Below are positions 25,004 to 33,181 of a stretch of DNA of 64,000 nucleotides, in pieces. Position numbers and translations under genes: made by a program. Location of the stretch: positions 1-64,000 of the forward strand of contig JAIFKS010000014.1 in NCBI GenBank assembly GCA_020049465.1, given 5' to 3'. The notes under the pieces are model-generated. The model ran no database searches, was not told the origin of the DNA, and saw only the letters and a list, made by a program, of their open reading frames with translations. Origin of the DNA: a bacterium. Lineage in GTDB: Bacteria; Krumholzibacteriota; Krumholzibacteriia; LZORAL124-64-63. How positions within the stretch are numbered: position 1 is the first letter of the stretch; each line of letters opens with the position of its first letter.

Positions 25004-25875
25004 AGCGACAGACCGGGCGCCGGCCGGCCCGCCTCCAGCGTGAACACTTCGGCCGGCTGGAATCGGCCGTCGCTGAAGCGGACGGTTGCCGCCTCGAAAC
25101 GCGTGTCGTGTTCGAAAACCAGGATGTAGTCGTCTTCCACCGCGCGCGTCAGGAACTGCTTCTTCTCGGTCACGGTCAGCAGCGGATTCAGGTCGAAGCC
25201 CATGATCCAGGGCACATGCAGCTGGCTCATGAACGGGATCAGGTCGCCGACGAAGGCCAGCACGCCGTGCCCGGTGTGGAACTCCACCACCTGCTGCCAG
25301 GGCGTGTGACCGTTGACCGGGGTCACGCGGATGCCGGGCATGATCTCGGCCGCGCCTTCGACCAACTGCAGCTGGCCGCGCGACTCCAGGAGCGCGAAGT
25401 CCTCGCGGCGGAAACTGGCGCGGTCGCGCTCGCTCGGATGATCGGCCCACTCCCAGTGCCGCTTCTGCACCCAGTGCCGGGCATTGGGAAAGACCGGCTC
25501 CAGGCCTTCATCGCCCTGGCGCATCACGCCGCCGGCATGATCGAAGTGCAGGTGGGTCAGCACCACGTCGGTCACCGATTCGCGGGTGACGCCGGCTTCG
25601 GCCAGTTCGGCCATCAACTGGCGGGGCCGCCGCTCCAACAGGTAGATGCCGACCTGCTTCTCGGTCCAGCGGTCGCCCATCCCGGTGTCGACCAGCACCC
25701 GGCGATCGCCGCAGTCGGCCAGCAGGCAACGCAGATCCAGGTCGATACGGTTGCTGGCGTCGGCGGGATGCTCCTTTTCCCAGAACACCTTGGGCACGAC
25801 GCCGAACATGGCGCCGCCGTCCAGCTTGAAGCGCCCGTCATGAAAGGCCCGGAATTTCCAGTCGCCCAGTTTCAT
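25000..25875 (-). CDS. Metallo-beta-lactamase-fold hydrolase
   Basis: A 291-residue MBL-fold enzyme with the zinc-binding motif THLHFDHAGG, a third-ligand region NGHTPWQQ, and Asp in FVGDLIPF. The closest pattern is the quorum-lactonase/glyoxalase-like group of soluble hydrolases, but substrate is unknown. It begins an operon with lipA and the two-component system. GGAGGG lies immediately before the ATG. Confidence 0.85.
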   Translation of the reverse strand: MKLGDWKFRAFHDGRFKLDGGAMFGVVPKVFWEKEHPADASNRIDLDLRCLLADCGDRRVLVDTGMGDRWTEKQVGIYLLERRPRQLMAELAEAGVTRESVTDVVLTHLHFDHAGGVMRQGDEGLEPVFPNARHWVQKRHWEWADHPSERDRASFRREDFALLESRGQLQLVEGAAEIMPGIRVTPVNGHTPWQQVVEFHTGHGVLAFVGDLIPFMSQLHVPWIMGFDLNPLLTVTEKKQFLTRAVEDDYILVFEHDTRFEAATVRFSDGRFQPAEVFTLEAGRPAPGLSL

Positions 25876-25931
25876 AACCCTCCGCATCGATCGTTGGCGC
25901 CGCCCCGGCGGGCGGCCTTCGCCGTCGCGCA

Positions 25932-25960
25932 AGCATAACCCTGCCCGGCGGCGGCGGCAA
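25932..25960 (-). promoter_or_regulatory. Sigma-70-type promoter of the MBL-lipA-kinase-regulator operon
   Basis: TTGCCG, 17 bp, TATGCT on the minus strand, about 57 bp before the MBL-fold gene. Confidence 0.5.
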
Positions 25961-26009
25961 CGGAAGGCTCGCCGGCGCGACCGGGTCCCGGTGGCCGTCA
26001 CCAATGGAA

Positions 26010-26033
26010 GCGCCGCCCATGAGGGGGCGGCGC
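26010..26033 (-). terminator. Possible terminator after korB
   Basis: A 9-bp GC stem (GCGCCGCCC / GGGCGGCGC) with a 6-base loop lies about 30 bp after the korB stop. It is followed on the minus strand by a weak TTCCATT. Confidence 0.4.
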
Positions 26034-26060
26034 CGCCGTGATCGGGAAAGCCGTCCGGCC

Positions 26061-27059
26061 TCAGTCGACCGTCCAGCAATCCGGCGTGTACAGCAGATCC
26101 TTGACCTTGCCCGGACCACGCTTCTGCGTCACCGAGTTGATCTGCTCGTGCACCAGGTCGTCCAGCGTCGGCCGCACCACCGAACGGAAGACTCCGAACG
26201 GCCGCGGCATCGACGGGTCCGTGTCCAGCTGCGTCATCACGAAAGCCGGGCCGGCGGAATCCACCGTCGGATCCCAGTTCGACGCCTCGGCGGCCGGAAC
26301 CACCTTCAGCGCGAAGCCGTCGATCTTCAGACCCTTGTCGTTGTCCTTGCCGAAAACCATCGGCTGCCCGGCATTCAGGTAGATCATCTGTTCGTCGCGC
26401 ACGGTCTTGTCGGTCCAGTCCTTGAAGGCGCCGTCGTTGAAGATCACGCAGTTCTGCCACACTTCGACGAACGCCGAGCCCTTGTGCGCCGCCGCGGCCG
26501 CCAGGACTTCCTTCATGTGCTTGGGCTGGGTGTCCAGCGTGCGGGCCACGAAGGTGGAGCCGGCGCCCAGGGCCAGCTGCAACGGGTTGAACGGCGCGTC
26601 GACCGAACCGAACGGCGACGTCTTCGTCTGGAGACCCTGGGGCGACGTCGGCGAGTACTGCCCCTTCGTCAGGCCGTAGATCTCGTTGTTGAAGAGGATG
26701 ATCTTCATGTCCACGTTGCGCCGCAGCGAGTGGATCATGTGGTTGCCGCCGATCGACAGACCGTCGCCGTCGCCGGTGATGACCCAGACCTGAAGATCCG
26801 GATTGGCGACCTTGACGCCGGTGGCGATCGCGTTGGCACGGCCGTGGATGCTGTGGAAACCGTAGGTCTCCATGTAGTACGGGAAGCGGCTCGAACAGCC
26901 GATGCCCGAGACCATCACCACGTTCTCACGAGCCACGCCGATGTCCGCCAGCACCGCCTGGACGCTGGCGATGATCGAATAGTCGCCGCAACCCGGACAC
27001 CAGCGAATCTCCTGATTCGACTTGAAATCCTTGGCTTTCAGCTGCTGGACCTCGCTCAT
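26061..27059 (-). CDS. korB: 2-oxoacid:ferredoxin oxidoreductase beta subunit
   Basis: A 332-residue thiamine-diphosphate subunit. WCPGCGDY and SGIGCSSR carry iron-sulfur ligands; GDGDGLSIGGNH is the ThDP/Mg site. With the alpha subunit it oxidatively decarboxylates a 2-oxoacid (2-oxoglutarate most likely by family) to acyl-CoA, reducing ferredoxin. The start ATG overlaps the korA stop by four bases. Pyruvate or branched oxoacids are alternative substrates. Confidence 0.9.
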   Translation of the reverse strand: MSEVQQLKAKDFKSNQEIRWCPGCGDYSIIASVQAVLADIGVARENVVMVSGIGCSSRFPYYMETYGFHSIHGRANAIATGVKVANPDLQVWVITGDGDGLSIGGNHMIHSLRRNVDMKIILFNNEIYGLTKGQYSPTSPQGLQTKTSPFGSVDAPFNPLQLALGAGSTFVARTLDTQPKHMKEVLAAAAAHKGSAFVEVWQNCVIFNDGAFKDWTDKTVRDEQMIYLNAGQPMVFGKDNDKGLKIDGFALKVVPAAEASNWDPTVDSAGPAFVMTQLDTDPSMPRPFGVFRSVVRPTLDDLVHEQINSVTQKRGPGKVKDLLYTPDCWTVD

Positions 27060-28906
27060 GCCGTTTCCTCCAGGATCTTGCGGAAGTGCGCCTTCAGCTC
27101 CGGCGCGAAGAAAGGCTTGCCCTGAACCTTGTGGATCGTCTCGAACTTGAACTGCGGGAACTCGCTCGTCAGCAGACGGGCCGCCTGGCCGAAATTCATC
27201 TCGGGCACGACGATCCGGCGCGCGCTGGCGAAGATCTCCGGCAGCCCGTGCGGCAGCGGATACATGTGACGCATGTGCAGGCGGCCGATCCGCTTGCCCT
27301 CGCGCTGCAGGGCTTCGACCGAACTGCGGATGGCGCCGTAAGTCGAGCCCCAGCCGATCACCAGCAGGTCCGGCGCGTCCGGGCCGAAGTAGGTGGGCGT
27401 CGGGATCGTGTCGCGGATGCCCATGACCTTGGCCAGACGGGTTTCGCACATGATCTGGTGGTTGTCCGGATCGTACGAGACGTTGCCCGTGTGCGCGTCC
27501 TTCTCGAGGCCGCCGATGCGATGCATGAGCTCCGGCGTGCCGGGCTTGGCCCAGGCGCGCGCCAGCTTGCCGTCGCGCACGTAAGGCGTGTAGCCTTCGG
27601 GATCGGTGACGAACTTGACCTCGAAATGAGGCAGGCTCTCCATGGTCGGGAGCTTCCAGGGCTCGGCGCCGTTGGCGATGTAGTTGTCGCTCAGCAGGAT
27701 CACCGGCGTCATGTACTCCACCGCGATCCGGCAGGCTTCCACCGCGCACTCGAACGCGTCGGCCGGGCAGGAACAGGCGACCACCGGGATGGGCGCCTCG
27801 CCGTTGCGGCCGAAGATCGACTGCAGCAGATCCGCCTGTTCCACCTTGGTCGGCAGACCGGTCGAAGGACCGCCGCGCTGCACGTTGACGATGACCAGCG
27901 GCAGTTCGGTGATGACGGCCAGACCCATGGCCTCCGTCTTCAGCGCCAGGCCGGGACCCGAGGTGGTCGTGATGCCCAGGTGGCCGGCGAACGAGGCCCC
28001 GATCGCCGTGCAGATGCCGGCGATCTCATCCTCCATCTGGCAGGTGATCACTCCGTGGTTCTTCATCAGCGACATGTACTGCAGGATGTCGGTGGCCGGC
28101 GTGATCGGGTACGAGCCCAGGAAGGCCTTGAGCCCGGCCAGGTCCGCGCCCACGGCCAGGCCGATCGCGATCGCCTGGTTGCCCATGATGTTGCGGTAGG
28201 TGCCGGGCTCGACGTTGTCGACCTTCGGCACGTCGTAACGGCCCTGGAACAGTCGCAGCAGCTCGCCGTGGTTGTAGCCGGCCTTCAGCGCACGCGTGTT
28301 GGCGTCGAGCAGGTCGGGCTTCTTGCCGAACTTCTCGGTCAGCCACTGCAGCGTGGGCTCGATGGGACGGCTGAACAGCCAGTACATCATCCCGAGCGTG
28401 AAGAAGTTCTTGCAGCGCAGCACGTCCTTCTTGCCCAGGGACGTGCCGGCCAGCGCCTCGATCGTGCGCTGGTTGATGTCCTCCTGGATGACGCGGAACG
28501 CCGACAGCGTGCCGTCGGTCAGCGGATTGGTCTTGCAGTCGGCGCGCTCGAGGTCCTTCTCCGTGAATGACCCCGTGTTGACCAGGACGATACCGCCCGG
28601 CTTCAGATCCTTGTAGTTGATGATCAGCGCGGCGGGATTCATCGCCACCAGCACATCGGGCGCGTCACCCGGCGTGTAGATGTCCGCGGAGCTGAAGTGG
28701 ATCTGGTAGCCCGAAACGCCGGCGCGCGTGCCGGCCGGGGCACGGATCTCCGCCGGGAAGTCGGGGAACGTGGCCAGATCGTTGCCGACGCGCGCGGTGG
28801 TGTCGGTGAACTGCGTGCCGGTCAGCTGCATGCCGTCGCCGGAGTCGCCGGCAAAGCGGATGGTGACATCATCCTGACGGGTGATTTCGCTGGTGTCGGA
28901 AGACAT
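27056..28906 (-). CDS. korA: 2-oxoacid:ferredoxin oxidoreductase alpha subunit (gamma-alpha fusion)
   Basis: A 616-residue subunit. Residues 10-180 form the gamma domain (IRFAGDSGDGMQLTGTQF), fused to the alpha core that begins near GNQAIAIGLAVGADLAG and contains YPITPATDI. This gamma-alpha fusion plus a separate beta is the KorAB layout, supplying acyl-CoA in low-potential or reductive metabolism. The start is the ATG beginning MSSDTS, with AGGAGG about 12 bases upstream. The region upstream (about 240 bp) holds only weak promoter candidates. Confidence 0.92.
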   Translation of the reverse strand: MSSDTSEITRQDDVTIRFAGDSGDGMQLTGTQFTDTTARVGNDLATFPDFPAEIRAPAGTRAGVSGYQIHFSSADIYTPGDAPDVLVAMNPAALIINYKDLKPGGIVLVNTGSFTEKDLERADCKTNPLTDGTLSAFRVIQEDINQRTIEALAGTSLGKKDVLRCKNFFTLGMMYWLFSRPIEPTLQWLTEKFGKKPDLLDANTRALKAGYNHGELLRLFQGRYDVPKVDNVEPGTYRNIMGNQAIAIGLAVGADLAGLKAFLGSYPITPATDILQYMSLMKNHGVITCQMEDEIAGICTAIGASFAGHLGITTTSGPGLALKTEAMGLAVITELPLVIVNVQRGGPSTGLPTKVEQADLLQSIFGRNGEAPIPVVACSCPADAFECAVEACRIAVEYMTPVILLSDNYIANGAEPWKLPTMESLPHFEVKFVTDPEGYTPYVRDGKLARAWAKPGTPELMHRIGGLEKDAHTGNVSYDPDNHQIMCETRLAKVMGIRDTIPTPTYFGPDAPDLLVIGWGSTYGAIRSSVEALQREGKRIGRLHMRHMYPLPHGLPEIFASARRIVVPEMNFGQAARLLTSEFPQFKFETIHKVQGKPFFAPELKAHFRKILEETA

Positions 28907-29063
28907 GAGGTCGGGTCGCCTCCTCGCCCCGGGGACCTGCGCGGCCAGCGGGCAGGAACGGGACGCTCGGGTCCGGTAGGGGTCCGGCCGGAAGGCCGGG
29001 CACGAGCCGGCCTCGGGCCTGCTCATGCGGGGGTGGCCCGGCACCGGAATTGTGCGGTCAAAT

Positions 29064-29093
29064 CTATAACGGAGGATGGCCCTGCGCCAGCAA
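29064..29093 (-). promoter_or_regulatory. Weak promoter candidate upstream of korA
   Basis: TTGCTG, 18 bp, TTATAG on the minus strand within the 239-bp gap between the glycosyltransferase stop and korA. I saw no other structure in that gap. Confidence 0.25.
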
Positions 29094-29145
29094 ATGGACC
29101 CTTCCGGGCCGAAATCGTCCGTGGAGGCGCGTGGGCACGACACGG

Positions 29146-30249
29146 TCAGCCCCGGGCGCCCTCCAGGGCAAGCCGATAGACCGCCTCGGTGCGTTCCACC
29201 ATCAGGTCGAGGCCGAAATCGCGCCGCACCCGGTCGCGGCCGCGTCGACCCATTTCCCGCCGCAGCCCCGGAGAATCCAGGAGGCATTCCAGACGGCCCG
29301 CCAGCCGGGCCGGGTCCTGCGGCGGCACCAGGAATCCCTCGACGCCGTCATCCATGAGCTCGGGACTGCCGCCGCTCGCGGTCGCCACGATCGGCCGCCC
29401 CTGGGCCATGGCTTCGAGCGTCGCCAGTCCGCAGGGCTCGGCCCGCGAGCAGACGACCTGGATGTCGAATTCGGCGCACAGGCGACCGGCATCGGGCAGA
29501 TAGCCGCAGAAGCGGACCGCCGAGGCCAGACCCAGTTCCGTGGCCAGGCGGCGCAGTTCCTCCGGATGCTCCGAACCGATCGGCGCGTCTCCCACGACCA
29601 GCACGACCAGGCGGGGCCAGCGCGGAAGCAGCAGCGCCGCCGCGCGCAGCAGGTCGGCCAGACCCTTTTCCGGGCTGAGGCGGGCGACACAGCCGACGAC
29701 CAGATCGTCCGGGCCCAGCCGCTGGGCGGCGCGCAGCGGCCCCAAACGGTCCGAAGGTTCCGGAAGCGCCACGCCGTTGGGCACCGTGACCAGACGATCG
29801 GGCGCCACGAGGCGCGATGTCTCCACGCCGCGCCGCACGGCGGCGCTGACGGCGATCATGGCGCTCAGCCGCCGCAGGAACGAACGCTTCAGCGACGGAT
29901 GCGCCACCGGCAGCAGCAGATGCCGGGTCGCGACGTTGCGCGCCGGCCCGCCCAGCGTGGCCGCGGCGGCGATGAACCAGTCGCGCGGCGTGTGCGTGTG
30001 CACGATATCGATCCGCTCGCGGCGCAGCCAGGCCCCCAGCCGGGCGATCGAAACGGGCTCGTACCAGTCCACCAGCGGAAGCTCACATCGGGCCAGACCG
30101 TGCCCCGACAACGCCGACGCCAGCCGGCCGTCCGGACGCACGATGCCCGTCACGTCATGACCGCGGGCGGCCAGCCCCCGTGCGAGGTTGACCAGGCAGA
30201 CCTCGCCGCCGTAGTAGTCCCGCATCGTGGACAGCTGAACGATCCGCAC
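29146..30249 (-). CDS. Glycosyltransferase, GT4 family
   Basis: A 367-residue GT-B glycosyltransferase. The N-terminal acceptor domain opens with RIVQLSTMRDYYGGEVCLVN. The C-terminal donor domain has VGCVARLSPEKGLADLL and the nucleotide-sugar E-x7-E region SRAEPCGLATLEAMAQG. It probably adds a hexose to a lipid, LPS core or exopolysaccharide intermediate. The GTG start is chosen because AAAGG lies six bases upstream. Its promoter is divergent from nhaD. Confidence 0.87.
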   Translation of the reverse strand: MRIVQLSTMRDYYGGEVCLVNLARGLAARGHDVTGIVRPDGRLASALSGHGLARCELPLVDWYEPVSIARLGAWLRRERIDIVHTHTPRDWFIAAAATLGGPARNVATRHLLLPVAHPSLKRSFLRRLSAMIAVSAAVRRGVETSRLVAPDRLVTVPNGVALPEPSDRLGPLRAAQRLGPDDLVVGCVARLSPEKGLADLLRAAALLLPRWPRLVVLVVGDAPIGSEHPEELRRLATELGLASAVRFCGYLPDAGRLCAEFDIQVVCSRAEPCGLATLEAMAQGRPIVATASGGSPELMDDGVEGFLVPPQDPARLAGRLECLLDSPGLRREMGRRGRDRVRRDFGLDLMVERTEAVYRLALEGARG

Positions 30250-30321
30250 GGACACCCTTTCCGGCCGGCACGCCTGGGTGGAAAATCCTGAATGGAAGCC
30301 GGTGGGCGGAAGCCGGCGGCA

Positions 30322-30343
30322 GGCTGTACAAAATTTGACAGCC
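30322..30343. promoter_or_regulatory. Inverted repeat GGCTGT-N10-ACAGCC
   Basis: A perfect 6-bp dyad overlaps the -35 box of nhaD. It also lies in the predicted 5' leader of the divergent glycosyltransferase transcript. Confidence 0.45.
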
Positions 30344-30363
30344 CCGGAATGATACCCTACGGT
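30335..30363 (+). promoter_or_regulatory. Sigma-70-type promoter of nhaD
   Basis: A consensus TTGACA, 17 bp, then TACGGT, with about 49 bp to the upstream-most nhaD start. The -35 hexamer is perfect; the -10 is weak, as expected for a regulated promoter. Confidence 0.55.
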
Positions 30364-30377
30364 TAACCGTCCGCGAA
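30349..30377 (-). promoter_or_regulatory. Divergent promoter of the glycosyltransferase gene
   Basis: TTCGCG, 17 bp, TATCAT on the minus strand. The strong -10 lies within 10 bp of the nhaD -10, so the two promoters interlock. Confidence 0.45.
30359..30370. promoter_or_regulatory. Perfect 12-bp palindrome ACGGTTAACCGT (operator candidate)
   Basis: Self-complementary over all 12 bases. It overlaps the nhaD -10 and lies in the spacer of the divergent glycosyltransferase promoter. One bound regulator could block both. Confidence 0.55.
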
Positions 30378-30411
30378 TCGCTAACTCGTCCAAGCGGCCG
30401 GGAGGCCTCGC

Positions 30412-31962
30412 ATGCTGCTTTCATCGCCATTTCAAGGGGGTGCGCGCGTGTCCAACGTCCGTCCGCGCCGGGCGCCGTTGCTTCTGCTTGCCGTCGCCGC
30501 GCTGATACTGGCTGCAGCGGTCCCGGCCTTTGCCAGCGGCACTCAGGCCGAGGGCCACGCCGCCGCCGGAGCCGTCCACGCCAGCCCGGTCGGCCTGCTG
30601 CCCCTGTGGTCGGCCCTGCCGTTCGTGTGCATTCTGCTGTCGATCGCGCTGTTCCCTCTGCTCGCGCCCCACTTCTGGCACCACCACTTCCCCAAGGTGT
30701 CCGCGTTCTGGGCGCTGCTGTTCGCGATCCCCTTCGTCATCTGGAGTCCGGCCGAGGCGATGCAGGAGATCATCCACATCCTCCTGATCGACTACGTGCC
30801 GTTCATCATCCTGCTCTGGGGACTGTACACCATCGCCGGCGGCATCTACATCGGCGGCAACCTGCGCGGCAAACCGGTGGTGAACGTCGTCCTGCTGCTG
30901 ATCGGCACCTTCCTCGCGTCGCTCATCGGCACAACGGGCGCGGCGATGGTCCTGATCCGCCCCCTGCTGCGTGCGAACGCCTGGCGCCGCTCGCAGGTCC
31001 ACGTGGTGATCTTCTTCATCTTCCTGATCGCCAACATCGGCGGTGTGCTGACGCCACTGGGTGATCCGCCGCTGTTCCTGGGCTTCCTGCACGGCGTGCC
31101 GTTTTTCTGGGTGACCAAAGGCCTGCTGCCGCACATGCTGACGGCCACGGCCCTCGTGCTGGCCATCTTCTTCGTCGTCGACACGCTGATCTACCGCCGC
31201 GAGGTCGACAAGCCGCAGGCGACGCCGGGCGAGGGCGGCGTCCGGATCGAGGGGCTGCACAACATCCTGTTCCTGCTGGGCGTGATGGTCGCGGTGGTGC
31301 TCTCCGGCTCGCTGAAACTGCCGTCGGTCACCGTGTACAACGCCGGCAGCCACCCGGTGTCGGTGCCGCTGCAGAACTGGCTGAAGGATGTTATCATCAT
31401 CGTGATGGGCATCCTCTCGCTCCGAACGACGGCCCGGACGCTGCGCGAAAAGAACGGTTTCTCCTGGGCCCCCATTCTGGAAGTGGCCTATTTGTTCGCC
31501 GGCATCTTCATCACGATCATCCCGGCGCTGGCCATCCTGAAGGCCGGCAGCGAAGGCGCCCTGGCCGGTCTGGTCGGCGCCGTGCACGGCCCGGTGCGCT
31601 TCTTCTGGGCCACCGGCGCCCTGTCCAGCTTCCTCGACAACGCGCCGACCTATCTGACGTTCTTCAACGCCGCCCTTGGCGACCTGGGCGCGACCGAGGC
31701 GATGGTCCCGGGCATGCTCGGCTACGCCTCGCAGCTGGCCCAGATCAATCCGGAGTTCGTCCACGATCTGCAGGCCATCTCGGCCGGCGCCGTGTTCATG
31801 GGCGCCATGACCTACATCGGCAACGCGCCCAACTTCATGGTCAAGTCGATCGCCGAGGAAGCGGGGATCGCGATGCCGAGCTTCTTCGGCTATCTCTTCA
31901 AATGGTCGGCGCCCATCCTGCTGCCGGTCTTCGTCGTCGTCACGCTCGTGTTCTTTGCGTAG
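30412..31962 (+). CDS. nhaD: NhaD-type Na+/H+ antiporter
   Basis: A 516-residue polytopic protein of the NhaD/citrate-transporter fold with about twelve membrane segments. Typical NhaD blocks include TGAAMVLIRPLLRAN, NIGGVLTPLGDPPLFLGF, SSFLDNAPTYLTF and MTYIGNAPNFMVK. The N-terminus carries a cleavable-looking signal or extra helix. It exchanges Na+ or Li+ for H+ at the inner membrane. Two starts are possible: this ATG with GGGAGG six bases upstream, or the in-frame GTG at 30448 with AAGGGGG. The next gene follows 13 bp later. Confidence 0.88.
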   Translation: MLLSSPFQGGARVSNVRPRRAPLLLLAVAALILAAAVPAFASGTQAEGHAAAGAVHASPVGLLPLWSALPFVCILLSIALFPLLAPHFWHHHFPKVSAFWALLFAIPFVIWSPAEAMQEIIHILLIDYVPFIILLWGLYTIAGGIYIGGNLRGKPVVNVVLLLIGTFLASLIGTTGAAMVLIRPLLRANAWRRSQVHVVIFFIFLIANIGGVLTPLGDPPLFLGFLHGVPFFWVTKGLLPHMLTATALVLAIFFVVDTLIYRREVDKPQATPGEGGVRIEGLHNILFLLGVMVAVVLSGSLKLPSVTVYNAGSHPVSVPLQNWLKDVIIIVMGILSLRTTARTLREKNGFSWAPILEVAYLFAGIFITIIPALAILKAGSEGALAGLVGAVHGPVRFFWATGALSSFLDNAPTYLTFFNAALGDLGATEAMVPGMLGYASQLAQINPEFVHDLQAISAGAVFMGAMTYIGNAPNFMVKSIAEEAGIAMPSFFGYLFKWSAPILLPVFVVVTLVFFA

Positions 31963-31975
31963 GGAGGGGACGGAC

Positions 31976-32572
31976 ATGGCCACCAGCAAAAAATCAGGCG
32001 ATCGCGCGTTCAACGAAGTGGTCTTCCAGGGCAAGCCCAAGGTGGTGCGCGCCTTCCTCAGCGGCCTGCTGCTGGGATCGGGCCGCCAGGCCACCGTTTT
32101 CTACAGTTTCCTGGATGGTGTCCACCACGAGGGCAAGGCCGAGAAGCTGGCCGAGATCGTCGGCATGCGCGGCAGCGACTGCCATGTGATCCTCGACGCC
32201 GAGACCGCGACCTGGCTGAAGAGTCTGGGTCGCGCCATCAACGCCGAAACCGGACTGACCATCACCGTGAACCGGCGCATCCGGAGCGCGTCGATGGAAC
32301 TGCGCTACCACGTCTACGCGCAACGGTACGAGGAGGAGATCAGGACGGCGCTCGGGGATCTGCCCGCCGGCCTGAAGCTGACGGGATTCAAGCAGGATGT
32401 GCGGGTCGATCCGTTGGCCAAGGGGATCGAAGCCTATGCTCCCGTCCACGAGTACGAGTCGATCGGCAAGGGCCTGGTCACCGGACCGGTGGATCTCGTG
32501 ATCGAGCTCAAGCGGAATCTGGCCCGATTCCCGCTGTTGAAGGCTTCGGACATCGAACTCAAGTCCGTCTGA
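31976..32572 (+). CDS. Conserved-looking protein of unknown function, linked to nhaD
   Basis: A 198-residue soluble protein, no membrane segment, pI near neutral. It has a basic start (MATSKKSGDR), a mixed alpha/beta body with FLSGLLLGSGRQATVFYSF and VIDLVIELKR-like strands, and one cysteine. The strong ribosome site GGGAGGGGACGGAC precedes it, and it is cotranscribed with the antiporter; a strong terminator follows. I do not recognise a family. A regulatory or accessory role for the antiporter is only suggested by position. Confidence 0.7.
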   Translation: MATSKKSGDRAFNEVVFQGKPKVVRAFLSGLLLGSGRQATVFYSFLDGVHHEGKAEKLAEIVGMRGSDCHVILDAETATWLKSLGRAINAETGLTITVNRRIRSASMELRYHVYAQRYEEEIRTALGDLPAGLKLTGFKQDVRVDPLAKGIEAYAPVHEYESIGKGLVTGPVDLVIELKRNLARFPLLKASDIELKSV

Positions 32573-32597
32573 CGCGGCGCCGCGAGGCGCGGAAAGC

Positions 32598-32651
32598 GAA
32601 ACCGCCGGCGAATCGGGGCTCGCGGCCCCGGACTCGCCGGCGGTTTCTTTT
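32598..32651 (+). terminator. Strong rho-independent terminator
   Basis: A very long hairpin follows the unknown gene: arms GAAACCGCCGGCGA / TCGCCGGCGGTTTC continue inward to GGGGC-TCGCG-GCCCC with a small internal asymmetry, then TTTTCC. It separates the plus-strand nhaD operon from the convergent terB-like gene. A-rich bases on the other side may allow some bidirectional action. Confidence 0.85.
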
Positions 32652-32686
32652 CCGGTCGCTTGCGCGCCGCAACGACCGTCCGTCCG

Positions 32687-33145
32687 TCAGGTTGCCGAGC
32701 GGCCCAGCACCTTGCGCTTGAGCGCCATCAAGTCTTCGTGCCGGATGCCCAGCAGATTGCCCAGCTTGTGCATCAGCGCGTCCTCGTGGGCCTCCAGTGT
32801 GCCGTCACTGTACACGATCTCCCACAACAACTCGGCCACCGCCAGCTTGCGCGGCAGGGGAAAACTGTCGTTGAGCTGGCGGGCGAACTGATAGAGGTCG
32901 CCGCTCTCCCAGCGCGCCTGCTGCGCCGCCGCGAGGAGTTCCTTCGCCTCCGCATCGTCCAGTGCGAAGCGCTTGCGGATCACGTTCGTCACCGCGACGC
33001 GTTCGTCGTCCGCGAATTCACTGTCGGCCTGCGCTGCTTCGAGCAACAGGACCGCCGTGGCCAGCCGAAGCCGCGTCGCCTCGTCCTGCGGATTGGCGCC
33101 GGTTCCGAGCGCCCCCTGGAAGATCTTCTGAAGTTGATTGAACAC
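32687..33145 (-). CDS. TerB-like protein
   Basis: A 152-residue all-helical cytoplasmic protein resembling the TerB/DjlA N-terminal domain: acidic residues in ADSEFADDERVAV and WEIVYSDGTLEAHEDALM match the paired metal-binding loops. TerB-like domains occur in stress and membrane-complex proteins. The start is GTG with AAGGAG upstream. It follows alr by 36 bp and probably ends the fur-alr-terB unit. Role unknown. Confidence 0.7.
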   Translation of the reverse strand: MFNQLQKIFQGALGTGANPQDEATRLRLATAVLLLEAAQADSEFADDERVAVTNVIRKRFALDDAEAKELLAAAQQARWESGDLYQFARQLNDSFPLPRKLAVAELLWEIVYSDGTLEAHEDALMHKLGNLLGIRHEDLMALKRKVLGRSAT

Positions 33146-33181
33146 GGAGCTCCTTCGGGCGCCGCCTCGCCGGCAGCGGTC

